From Candidatus Staskawiczbacteria bacterium (GTDB lineage: Bacteria; Patescibacteriota; Minisyncoccia; Minisyncoccales; Staskawiczbacteraceae), in contig JAPLYZ010000007.1 in assembly GCA_026395295.1 (NCBI GenBank), positions 130,518 through 162,653 on the forward strand: a stretch of DNA of 32,136 nucleotides. The letters are read 5' to 3'. Of this stretch, positions 8,668-15,708 are shown piece by piece. The first letter of the stretch is position 1. Each line of letters begins with the position of its first letter. A program made the translations under genes and the position numbers. The notes under the pieces were generated by a model, which saw only the letters and a program-made list of their open reading frames with translations, had not been told where the DNA came from and made no database searches.

Positions 8668-9540
8668 TTAAATTTTTAAGCGACTAATCAAAGAATTAAA
8701 CTCTAGTTTTCTAAAAATTTCTTCAACTTGATTTCTGTCAAAACTTCCGAATTTGCAATCTTCAATTTTGAAATTTATATCAACATCTTTTTTCATCTGA
8801 GCCAGTTGGCGAGACATCAAGGCAGATTCTTTATTCTTTTTCAACATTTCTTTTACTTTTGGTTTCAAAACAGCTGTGTCTGTTGAAAGTTCGTTGTAAA
8901 GATTTTCTATGCTCTCATATTTTTGGATTATTTCAGCCGCTGTTTTTTTGCCAATGCCCTCAACTCCGGGTATGTTGTCAGAAGGGTCGCCGGTTAATGC
9001 CTTAAAATCCACCATTTGCGAGGGCTCAACCCCAAATCTTTCCTTTACCTTATCTGTGTCATAAATAACCGTATCTTTTATGCCCTTTCCCAAAGTATAA
9101 ACTTTTATATTCTCGTTGACAAGCTGTAAGTTATCCAAGTCTCCGGAAACAATAAATATTTCCATGCCAGGTGCTTTGGCGCAAATTGTCGCAATTAAGT
9201 CATCTGCTTCAACTCCTTCTTTTGCAAAAACAGGAATTTTGAAAGCATCCAGAACTTCTTTGGTAATTGGTATCTGAAAAATAATTCCCGAGGGCGTAGC
9301 CGGTCTTTGAGCTTTGTAATCTTTAAACATTTCGTGCCGAAACGTGGGCATTTTGGTGTCGAAACAAGCAACAATGTAGTCAGCTTTCAAGTCGTTTATG
9401 GCTTTAAACAAGGTAAGCAAATATCCATAAACAGCTCCTGTTTCCTGCCCGGACTTTGTCGCCAGCGGAGGCAAGGCATGAAACGCCCTGTGCAACAGCG
9501 CGTTTGAATCAATAATGATTAATCTTTTTTTATCTTCCAT
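8668..9540 (-). CDS. Stand-alone 5'-3' exonuclease (PolA N-terminal/flap endonuclease family)
   Basis: 290 aa. IIDSNALLHRAFHALPPL, GVEADDLIAT, FKALTGDPSDNIPGVEGIGKKTA; no polymerase domain follows. Confidence 0.9.
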   Translation of the reverse strand: MEDKKRLIIIDSNALLHRAFHALPPLATKSGQETGAVYGYLLTLFKAINDLKADYIVACFDTKMPTFRHEMFKDYKAQRPATPSGIIFQIPITKEVLDAFKIPVFAKEGVEADDLIATICAKAPGMEIFIVSGDLDNLQLVNENIKVYTLGKGIKDTVIYDTDKVKERFGVEPSQMVDFKALTGDPSDNIPGVEGIGKKTAAEIIQKYESIENLYNELSTDTAVLKPKVKEMLKKNKESALMSRQLAQMKKDVDINFKIEDCKFGSFDRNQVEEIFRKLEFNSLISRLKI

Positions 9541-9570
9541 AATTCATTGTATCTCAAAATTCTGAAAACA

Positions 9571-9599
9571 AAAAGCCCCGACAAAAATACGGGGCTTTT
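9571..9599. terminator. Bidirectional rho-independent terminator
   Basis: AAAAGCCCCG-ACAAAAATA-CGGGGCTTTT, 10-bp perfect stem with A/T flanks. Confidence 0.85.
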
Positions 9600-9652
9600 G
9601 TAGTTGTTATTTTCTCCCCCAAATACCACTTTCATTATTATTTTATTTATAC

Positions 9653-9673
9653 TTTTTCACGTGGCGTGAAAAA
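9653..9673. repeat. Perfect inverted repeat
   Basis: TTTTTCACG-TGG-CGTGAAAAA, 9-bp arms. Confidence 0.7.
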
Positions 9674-9682
9674 TCATCCCAT

Positions 9683-9698
9683 GTTGTCACGCGACAAC
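9683..9698. repeat. Perfect inverted repeat
   Basis: GTTGTC-ACGC-GACAAC, 6-bp arms, immediately downstream of CDS end 9706 on the minus strand. Confidence 0.6.
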
Positions 9699-9705
9699 CT
9701 GACAG

Positions 9706-10017
9706 TTAAAATACGCGCAGTTTATCTATTTCCAATGCTTGCTCTTCAGACAAAACTCCTTTGCTTTTCAAGGCGCCGGTGTGAATTTCCAAAACTTTTT
9801 TCTGCCTTTTGTCCTGATCGTCTCCAATTGTTTTTTCTTGTGTAAGAGCATCTAGTTTAGTTATTATCTCGTCTTGTTTATCAAAAAACTCATCTTTGAA
9901 TTCAGCAAACTCTTCTTTAGTGGCGACAATATCTATCAAATTTTCCACGTCTTCTTTAGTGGCAAAAACTTCTCTCTGGGCTTTTATTAGTTTTTGTATA
10001 TCGTTATCATTAAGCAT
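9706..10017 (-). CDS. Small coiled-coil protein of unknown function
   Basis: 103 aa, MLNDNDIQKLIKAQREVFATKEDVENLIDIVATKEEFAEFKDEF...; charged, heptad-like, plausible start and stop. Confidence 0.7.
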   Translation of the reverse strand: MLNDNDIQKLIKAQREVFATKEDVENLIDIVATKEEFAEFKDEFFDKQDEIITKLDALTQEKTIGDDQDKRQKKVLEIHTGALKSKGVLSEEQALEIDKLRVF

Positions 10018-10021
10018 ATTT

Positions 10022-10204
10022 TTATGATTTTTTAATATTTTTTTGTTTTTTATCTAAAAATTTATTCTTTTGCAAAAATTTATAAACAGGAGAGGCACAC
10101 TCCTCACACAAATCAGCATGATCAAAAGATGCGAATCTAACATAAACAGAACCGTCTCCGCCTTCAATTTTTTTCTTGCACAAATCACATTTTTTTATAT
10201 CCAT
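10022..10204 (-). CDS. Small zinc-ribbon-like protein
   Basis: 60 aa with two CxxC pairs (CDLC, CEEC), 4 nt upstream of the next minus-strand gene. Confidence 0.65.
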   Translation of the reverse strand: MDIKKCDLCKKKIEGGDGSVYVRFASFDHADLCEECASPVYKFLQKNKFLDKKQKNIKKS

Positions 10205-10261
10205 GGCTTTATTATATTCTTTCCAACATTACTGTCAAATTTTTGTTTTTCCCCGGTCGCG

Positions 10262-10284
10262 CAGGTTAACATTATGTTAACCTG
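10262..10284. repeat. Near-perfect palindrome overlapping the tsaE stop codon
   Basis: CAGGTTAACAT-T-ATGTTAACCTG, 11-bp arms. Confidence 0.75.
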
Positions 10285-10765
10285 ACGTTTTGAAACTAAT
10301 CTCCCGAGTTTTGGCGTCGATAAATCTGAAATCTATAAAAATTGTGTTTTGGGGCAAAACTTTTTTGATACGCTCGGGCCATTCGACTGCAACAATATTT
10401 TTTGGGTCAGAAATTATTTCATCAAAACCCAGTTCCAGAATGTCTTCTTCGCTTTTTAACCGATAGCAGTCTATATGGTATAAATATTTATATTTTGGGA
10501 CTTGCCCCGTCATTCGACGGGGCACCCTGTCGTATGACAGGGTGAATTTTTTCATTATGACAAAGGTGGGGCTGAGGATTTTTTCTTTGATGCCCAAGCC
10601 CTTGGCGAATCCTTGCAAAAAAGTTGTCTTGCCTCCTCCAAGATTTCCTTGCAAGCCCAAAACCACCGCGGTCTTCTGCGCGGGCATCTTCAAAATTTCC
10701 TCGGCTACTTCTTTACCCAGCTTCTGCGTCTGCTTATAATTGGTCGTAATGTATTTTCTCAACAT
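10277..10765 (-). CDS. tsaE: tRNA threonylcarbamoyladenosine biosynthesis ATPase TsaE with an in-frame insertion
   Basis: Walker A GNLGGGKTT, SPTFVIMKKF, YLYHIDCYRL, VEWPERI. Extra segment TLSYDRVPRRMTGQVPKYK between SPTF.. and LYH.DCYRL. Confidence 0.9.
   Translation of the reverse strand: MLRKYITTNYKQTQKLGKEVAEEILKMPAQKTAVVLGLQGNLGGGKTTFLQGFAKGLGIKEKILSPTFVIMKKFTLSYDRVPRRMTGQVPKYKYLYHIDCYRLKSEEDILELGFDEIISDPKNIVAVEWPERIKKVLPQNTIFIDFRFIDAKTREISFKTSG
10503..10544. repeat. Double palindromic element inserted in frame within tsaE
   Basis: TGCCCCGTC-ATTC-GACGGGGCA (10503-10524) overlapping by 2 nt CACCCTGTC-GTAT-GACAGGGTG (10523-10544); both 9-bp perfect arms with tetraloops. Confidence 0.85.
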
Positions 10766-10816
10766 GTGAATTAAAAAATTTGACTAAAAAAACTAAATCG
10801 AATAGGGTATATTAAC

Positions 10817-11518
10817 ATGGAAAATCAAGAAGTTAAACAACTTATTGCGGATTCAAAAAATATCTATTTAATACCCTCAGAAGAACCAGAGGCAGTGACT
10901 TCTGCGCTGGCTCTTTTCTATACTTTAAAAGATTTAGCCAAAAATGTAAACCTGGTTATAGAAAATCTGCCTGAAAACCTTAAATTTTTATCGCCGTCTC
11001 TTGATTTTATCTCTTACCCCAAAAATTTCGTGATTTCGGTTCCAAATAATGTGGCTCAGGTCTCGCAAATATACTACGAAAAAAACAACGACGATCTCAA
11101 AATACACTTAACAATAGAAAGCGGGAATATAAAAAAAGAAAATATTTTATTTTATTTTGCAGAATCAAAGCCCGACCTCATAATAACCCTGGGCATAAAA
11201 GATTATCAGAAAGAGCTGTCAGATAAATTAAACTCTTTTGGCTTTTTGCTGGATTCTCCTGTTGTGAATATCGACAATAGCCAAGACAACCAAAAATTTG
11301 GTAAGATAAACCTAATAGAAGATAAATCCCTCTCAGAGATAATCTTTGGCTTAACAGAAAACGTGAAAAAGGAATCGGCCACTTGCCTCTTAACGGGTTT
11401 GGTACTATACACCGGAAACTTCAAAAACAAAATAACAGCCGAAATATTTCAAATATCTTCTGTTTTAATGAAGCTGGGCGCAAGTCTTATGGAAATTAAT
11501 AAAAATATAAAATTTTAA
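10817..11518 (+). CDS. DHH/DHHA1 phosphoesterase-like protein, probably catalytically degenerate
   Basis: 233 aa. Overall DHH-like layout (SEEPEAVTSALALFYTL..; LTGLVLYTGNFKNKITAEIFQISSVLMKLGA) without a DHH motif. 5 nt upstream of the pilB-like gene. Confidence 0.55.
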   Translation: MENQEVKQLIADSKNIYLIPSEEPEAVTSALALFYTLKDLAKNVNLVIENLPENLKFLSPSLDFISYPKNFVISVPNNVAQVSQIYYEKNNDDLKIHLTIESGNIKKENILFYFAESKPDLIITLGIKDYQKELSDKLNSFGFLLDSPVVNIDNSQDNQKFGKINLIEDKSLSEIIFGLTENVKKESATCLLTGLVLYTGNFKNKITAEIFQISSVLMKLGASLMEINKNIKF

Positions 11519-11523
11519 AATTT

Positions 11524-12861
11524 ATGGAAGAAAATAAAAAATTATTAGGCGCGGTAACAATTTCTCCAAAAATTATTGACGAAACAGAGGCCCAAGTAAA
11601 AGACCTGGCTGAATTTAAAAAAAAGATCGAGGAGTATCTTGTCGGGAACGTTACAGAACTTTTAGACATTATCTTATATGGAGCAATAACTCTTAGCGTT
11701 TCCGATATTCACATTGAACCCCAAGAAGACGAGGCAAGGTTAAGAATAAGGTTGGACGGCATCTTACAGGATGTTGTTTTTTTTGACCATGACACATATC
11801 ACCACCTTGTTTCGCGCTTAAAACTCCTCTCGAAATTAAAATTAAATGTCACTGACAAGCCTCAAGACGGAAGATACACAATTGAAGTTAAAGACTCTTT
11901 AATTGAAGTAAGAACATCCAGCTTACCGTCAGAATATGGCGAGTCAATTGTGATGAGAATTTTAAACCCGAAAAATTTGATTTCTTTAGAGGAGCTAGGA
12001 TTGCGGGAAGACCTTTACGAAATTTTCCAGAAAGAAATTACAAAACCAAAAGGAATGATAATTGTTACAGGTCCCACGGGATCCGGAAAAACAACTACCT
12101 TGTACGCTTTTTTGAAAAAAATACAAAATCCGGAAATTAAAATTATAACCATTGAAGACCCAATTGAATATCACCTAAAAGGAGTTTCGCAAACGCAAGT
12201 GGCTCCTGAAAAAGGATATGATTTTTCCGACGGGCTAAGGTCAATTGTGAGACAAGACCCCGATGTTATTTTGGTTGGTGAAATCAGAGACCTTGAAACA
12301 GCTAAAATAGCCCTGCAAGCAGCCTTAACCGGCCACTTGGTATTCTCCACCTTGCACACTAATGACGCGGCAGGGACCATCCCACGGCTTGTAGACCTTG
12401 GTGTAGAACCATCATCAATCGCATCAGGATTGAAAATGGCAGTGGCGCAACTGTTAGTAAGAAAAGTCTGTAAAAAATGTTCAACGCTTGTAAAGCCAAG
12501 TTCAAGCGAACTGGTAGACATAAAAAAGGGTTTGAAAAATTTACCCAAAGCTGTGAAACTTCCCGATCTGGATAAAGTAAAAATCGCCGAGGTAAAAAAA
12601 GAAGGGTGCCAAGCCTGCAACTTTACAGGCTACAGGGGCAGACAGGGATTATTTGAAACATTTCTGGTTGACTCGGAAATGGAAAAATTTATCTTAAAAA
12701 ATCCGCCGGTTTCTTCAATTCGCGAGCTTGCAATAAAAAAAGGAATGGTAACTATGTACCAGTCAGGGTTAATTGACATTGTTTTAGGAATAACAACTTT
12801 TGACGAAGTGGCAAGAGTAGTGGAAAAAGATGAACCTCAACCTGAAATTTCTAATTCCTAA
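11524..12861 (+). CDS. GspE/PilB family type II secretion/type IV pilus ATPase
   Basis: 445 aa. Walker A GPTGSGKTTTLYAF, LRSIVRQDPDVILVGEIRDLETA, CKKC...CQACNFTGYRGR zinc motif. Confidence 0.93.
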   Translation: MEENKKLLGAVTISPKIIDETEAQVKDLAEFKKKIEEYLVGNVTELLDIILYGAITLSVSDIHIEPQEDEARLRIRLDGILQDVVFFDHDTYHHLVSRLKLLSKLKLNVTDKPQDGRYTIEVKDSLIEVRTSSLPSEYGESIVMRILNPKNLISLEELGLREDLYEIFQKEITKPKGMIIVTGPTGSGKTTTLYAFLKKIQNPEIKIITIEDPIEYHLKGVSQTQVAPEKGYDFSDGLRSIVRQDPDVILVGEIRDLETAKIALQAALTGHLVFSTLHTNDAAGTIPRLVDLGVEPSSIASGLKMAVAQLLVRKVCKKCSTLVKPSSSELVDIKKGLKNLPKAVKLPDLDKVKIAEVKKEGCQACNFTGYRGRQGLFETFLVDSEMEKFILKNPPVSSIRELAIKKGMVTMYQSGLIDIVLGITTFDEVARVVEKDEPQPEISNS

Positions 12862-12872
12862 TTTCTAATTTC
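12845..12872. repeat. Heptanucleotide tandem repeat spanning the stop codon of the pilB-like gene
   Basis: AAATTTC/TAATTCC/TAATTTC/TAATTTC, 4 units of 7 nt; stop TAA is 12859-12861. Confidence 0.7.
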
Positions 12873-12897
12873 AAAAACGATTAAAATTTTACAAAAA

Positions 12898-13032
12898 AAG
12901 CGGCTCTAGAGTTGGAGGTAGTCTTATGTCTGGGACATAAATAAAGATTTGCCTGAGGAATAATCGAGCCGGAGCAAGATTATCCGAAGCTGAGGCAAGT
13001 CCAAGTAAATACCTCCAACTCTAGAGCCGCTT
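12898..13032. other. 135-bp structured intergenic element (candidate ncRNA or MITE-like element)
   Basis: Perfect 23-bp inverted repeat AAGCGGCTCTAGAGTTGGAGGTA (12898-12920) / TACCTCCAACTCTAGAGCCGCTT (13010-13032). Enclosed hairpins: TTATGTC-TGG-GACATAA (12924-12940), and GATTTGCCT (12946-12954) pairing with AGGCAAGTC (12993-13001) capped by ATAATC/GATTAT. Confidence 0.8.
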
Positions 13033-13098
13033 CACTATTTAGTACGTAAAAAGGCAGTATGCTATCAATATCTTCAAGCATATCACCTTTCAAACCAT

Positions 13099-14103
13099 AT
13101 GTCAAGCCCTACACCCAAAAATGAGCAAGAAGTGCTGGACTCGGCTTTAAGGCCGAGTTCTTGGCATGATTATGTTGGGCAGGACAAAATAAAGGAAAAC
13201 ATACGAATAATTATCACTGCTGCCAAACAAAGAAGCCAAAGTCCCGACCATTTACTGTTTTATGGCAACTCGGGTTTGGGAAAAACCACCCTAGCTTATC
13301 TTGTGGCAAGCGAAATGGGAAAAAAGATAAGGTCAACGTCTGGTCCGGCTTTGGAAAGAGCCGGAGATTTGGCGGCAATTTTAACAAACTTGGCAGAAGG
13401 AGATGTTTTGTTTTTAGACGAAATCCACCGCATCAATAAAACCATTGAAGAATATTTGTATCCTGCCATGGAGGATTATAAATTGAACTTGGTTTTGGGA
13501 AAGGGCCCCATGGCGCGAACAATGGAATTAAAACTGCCAAAGTTCACCTTAATTGGAGCCACAACCAGGCCAGGACTTTTGTCAGCTCCTTTAAGAAACC
13601 GTTTTGGCGCCACTTTCCAGCTTAATTTTTACAGCCACAAAGATATTGAAAAAATAATTGAGAGGTCAGGCCGTCTTTTGAAAATAAAAATTGAACCTGA
13701 AGCAATTGAAATTATTGCCAAGCGTTCAAGATTTACACCAAGGGTGGCAAACCGGCTTATAAAAAGGGTGAGAGATTTTGCCCAAGTCCAAAATTCGCCA
13801 ATTATCACAAGGGAGATTGCAGAAAAATCATTGGATTCTTTAGAGGTGGATTTAATGGGTTTAGAACCAAGCGACCGAAGCATTTTGCGGGCTTTAATTG
13901 AAAAATTTGGCGGAGGGCCGGTTGGCTTGCAATCTTTGTCAGCTGCGGCAATGGAAGAAGAAGACACGATTTTAGACATTTACGAGCCGTACTTAATGCA
14001 ATGTGGTTTACTTGAGCGCACCCCCAAAGGCAGAGTCGCCACCAACTTGGCCTACGAACACTTAAATTTAAAACACCTCAAAAAACAAAGCAATCTATTC
14101 TAA
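13099..14103 (+). CDS. ruvB: Holliday junction branch migration ATPase RuvB
   Basis: RPSSWHDYVGQDKIKENI, GNSGLGKTTLA, LFLDEIHRINKTIEEYLYPAMED, GATTRPGLLSAPLRNRFG. Confidence 0.96.
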   Translation: MSSPTPKNEQEVLDSALRPSSWHDYVGQDKIKENIRIIITAAKQRSQSPDHLLFYGNSGLGKTTLAYLVASEMGKKIRSTSGPALERAGDLAAILTNLAEGDVLFLDEIHRINKTIEEYLYPAMEDYKLNLVLGKGPMARTMELKLPKFTLIGATTRPGLLSAPLRNRFGATFQLNFYSHKDIEKIIERSGRLLKIKIEPEAIEIIAKRSRFTPRVANRLIKRVRDFAQVQNSPIITREIAEKSLDSLEVDLMGLEPSDRSILRALIEKFGGGPVGLQSLSAAAMEEEDTILDIYEPYLMQCGLLERTPKGRVATNLAYEHLNLKHLKKQSNLF

Positions 14104-14200
14104 ACCAACCAACTTAATTTAATCCAAAAAATTTCGCAAAATTTCACTGGGTTCATAAACTACGCGATAGCGTAAAAAGTGAACCTACTTAATGTAACAA

Positions 14201-14227
14201 AAAAGCGCTCGATAAAAGCGACTTTTT
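14201..14227. terminator. Probable bidirectional terminator between convergent ruvB and cofE-like genes
   Basis: AAAAGCGCT...AGCGACTTTTT imperfect stem with A/T flanks, between two convergent stops. Confidence 0.55.
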
Positions 14228-14233
14228 ATTATT

Positions 14234-14980
14234 TTAATTATGCCCACCGCCTTTTTGCCATTTGGCAGATTTTAATAATGGCGAATAAATATCTTGGTTA
14301 ATGTTCATTTCCAGCGGGTCTGCCAGGGAGAAATCTTTTTCACTAAATTCAATATCGCCAGCGCTTTCTATAATAGCAATTGGCGTTTGTTCTGCCCCCT
14401 CGCCCATTTCGTAAACTGCGGCTGCCGACAAAGCGTCAACTATGTTTGTTTGAGACATTCTTAATTTTCTGCCGAAAATATCTTTTTTGCCGCGATAATC
14501 TCTCAGGGGATAAAAACCATAATACGCCAAACCAATTCCCATAATTCCGGTTCTCAAGGGAGTTGTGTGGCTGTCGGAAATTATTACTCCAAAATTTTTC
14601 AACTTAAATTCTTTTTTAATAAAATTATAAATTTCTTTGGCGGCCAAAAATGGCTTTTCCGGCCATAAAATATAATACCCATTAGCATTGCTCTCGTCTA
14701 TCCCCGATGTTGGGATTAGAATATTATTTTTAATAGTCAGCATCACCGGATTCTTTTGCAACTTGTCTTTATCAATATAAAAATCAGCTTCTTTTTTTAC
14801 CAGTTCGTCTTTGTCTTGTCCATTTATCTCAACGCATCTTCCCTGCCAAATGGAAACAACTTTTGAAGTAATAACTATCACGGATTTTTCGGGCAAGCTT
14901 AAAACGCTTTCTTTAATTACAGAAAGTAAATCATCTTTTGGGGGAATTAGAGGCCGAGTTTTAATTGCTTTTACCAGCAT
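14234..14980 (-). CDS. Coenzyme F420-0:L-glutamate ligase-like protein (CofE family)
   Basis: MLVKAIKTRPLIPPKDDLLSVI...VIVITSKVVSIWQGRCVEI...; start moved from 15004 to the Met at 14980, matching the family N-terminus. Confidence 0.78.
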   Translation of the reverse strand: MLVKAIKTRPLIPPKDDLLSVIKESVLSLPEKSVIVITSKVVSIWQGRCVEINGQDKDELVKKEADFYIDKDKLQKNPVMLTIKNNILIPTSGIDESNANGYYILWPEKPFLAAKEIYNFIKKEFKLKNFGVIISDSHTTPLRTGIMGIGLAYYGFYPLRDYRGKKDIFGRKLRMSQTNIVDALSAAAVYEMGEGAEQTPIAIIESAGDIEFSEKDFSLADPLEMNINQDIYSPLLKSAKWQKGGGHN

Positions 14981-15632
14981 TGAACAAAAGCTCCGGCTTA
15001 ACAAATGGTTTTAGAGCAGAAGCGAATTTAAAGTTTGTCAGTTTATCTAAAACAAAGTTGAAAGCAAGACAGCTTGCCCAAATTCCAATGGTAAAAAGCC
15101 CTCTCTCAATAAAAACAATTGGAATTAAAGAAATCCAGATTGCCGGAGTTAAACCAAATGAATAAAGAAAAATCACCGAGCCAACTGCGTGAGCAGTGAA
15201 TGTGGCCCCCAAACTATTAAAAATCAATCTTTTTTTAGCAAAAGTGGCAGCAAAGGGAATTAGCCAAATTAAGGAATACATCCAAGCTTGTCTGCCAATT
15301 GGATTTAACAAAAACAAAGCGATACAAATGGGAAAAATTATAGCTGTCTTTTTTTGCTTCAAGCCAAAATAAACCGCAGCTAACATTGCCGGCAAAAATC
15401 TGATTATTGTTAAAAAATCTAATTTCTGGTGGAACATAACCACATTTAACATCCTGACAACAAAAGCAGACACTGCCCCCAAAACAGGGCCCAAGAACAT
15501 TCCGCCAACAGGGCCCAAAAGTTCAAACAAAGTAAAATTTTGGTTAGATCCCACAATGCGATCAATTGAAATTTGAAAAGCAATCAAACCTATAACTGTG
15601 AAAATTATTAAAAACAAAACTTTTCTTTTCAT
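14961..15632 (-). CDS. Multi-pass membrane protein, ECF-transporter S-component-like
   Basis: About 6 hydrophobic helices; LFELLGPVGGMFLGPVLGAVSAFVVRML resembles S-component/UPF membrane families. Start set at Met 15632 (MKRKVLFL). Confidence 0.6.
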   Translation of the reverse strand: MKRKVLFLIIFTVIGLIAFQISIDRIVGSNQNFTLFELLGPVGGMFLGPVLGAVSAFVVRMLNVVMFHQKLDFLTIIRFLPAMLAAVYFGLKQKKTAIIFPICIALFLLNPIGRQAWMYSLIWLIPFAATFAKKRLIFNSLGATFTAHAVGSVIFLYSFGLTPAIWISLIPIVFIERGLFTIGIWASCLAFNFVLDKLTNFKFASALKPFVKPELLFNAGKSN

Positions 15633-15708
15633 ATTTCTATTTATACTCTGTAACAACAAAAAAAACAACAGAGATTACAACTTTGTTGCTTTTTTATTTT
15701 TAACTTAT

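Noticed and set aside
8654-8682. AT-rich ttaaattttttaattttaaattttt run at the exonuclease 3' end as another heptad repeat
   Set aside because: Period 7 is not convincing; consistent with ordinary AT-rich intergenic sequence.
10780-10816. Promoter TTGACT/TATATT upstream of 10817
   Set aside because: Spacing to TATATT is 22 nt; a 17-nt spacing gives TAGGGT only 8 nt from the ATG. Too ambiguous to call.
12171-12620. 149-aa minus-strand ORF
   Set aside because: Antisense to the conserved PilB-like ATPase; no family features.
12898-13032. Interpretation as 6S RNA, tmRNA or tRNA
   Set aside because: The perfect 23-bp closing stem and three-way junction do not fit the 6S bubble; there is no tRNA cloverleaf, no CCA-type acceptor and no tag ORF.
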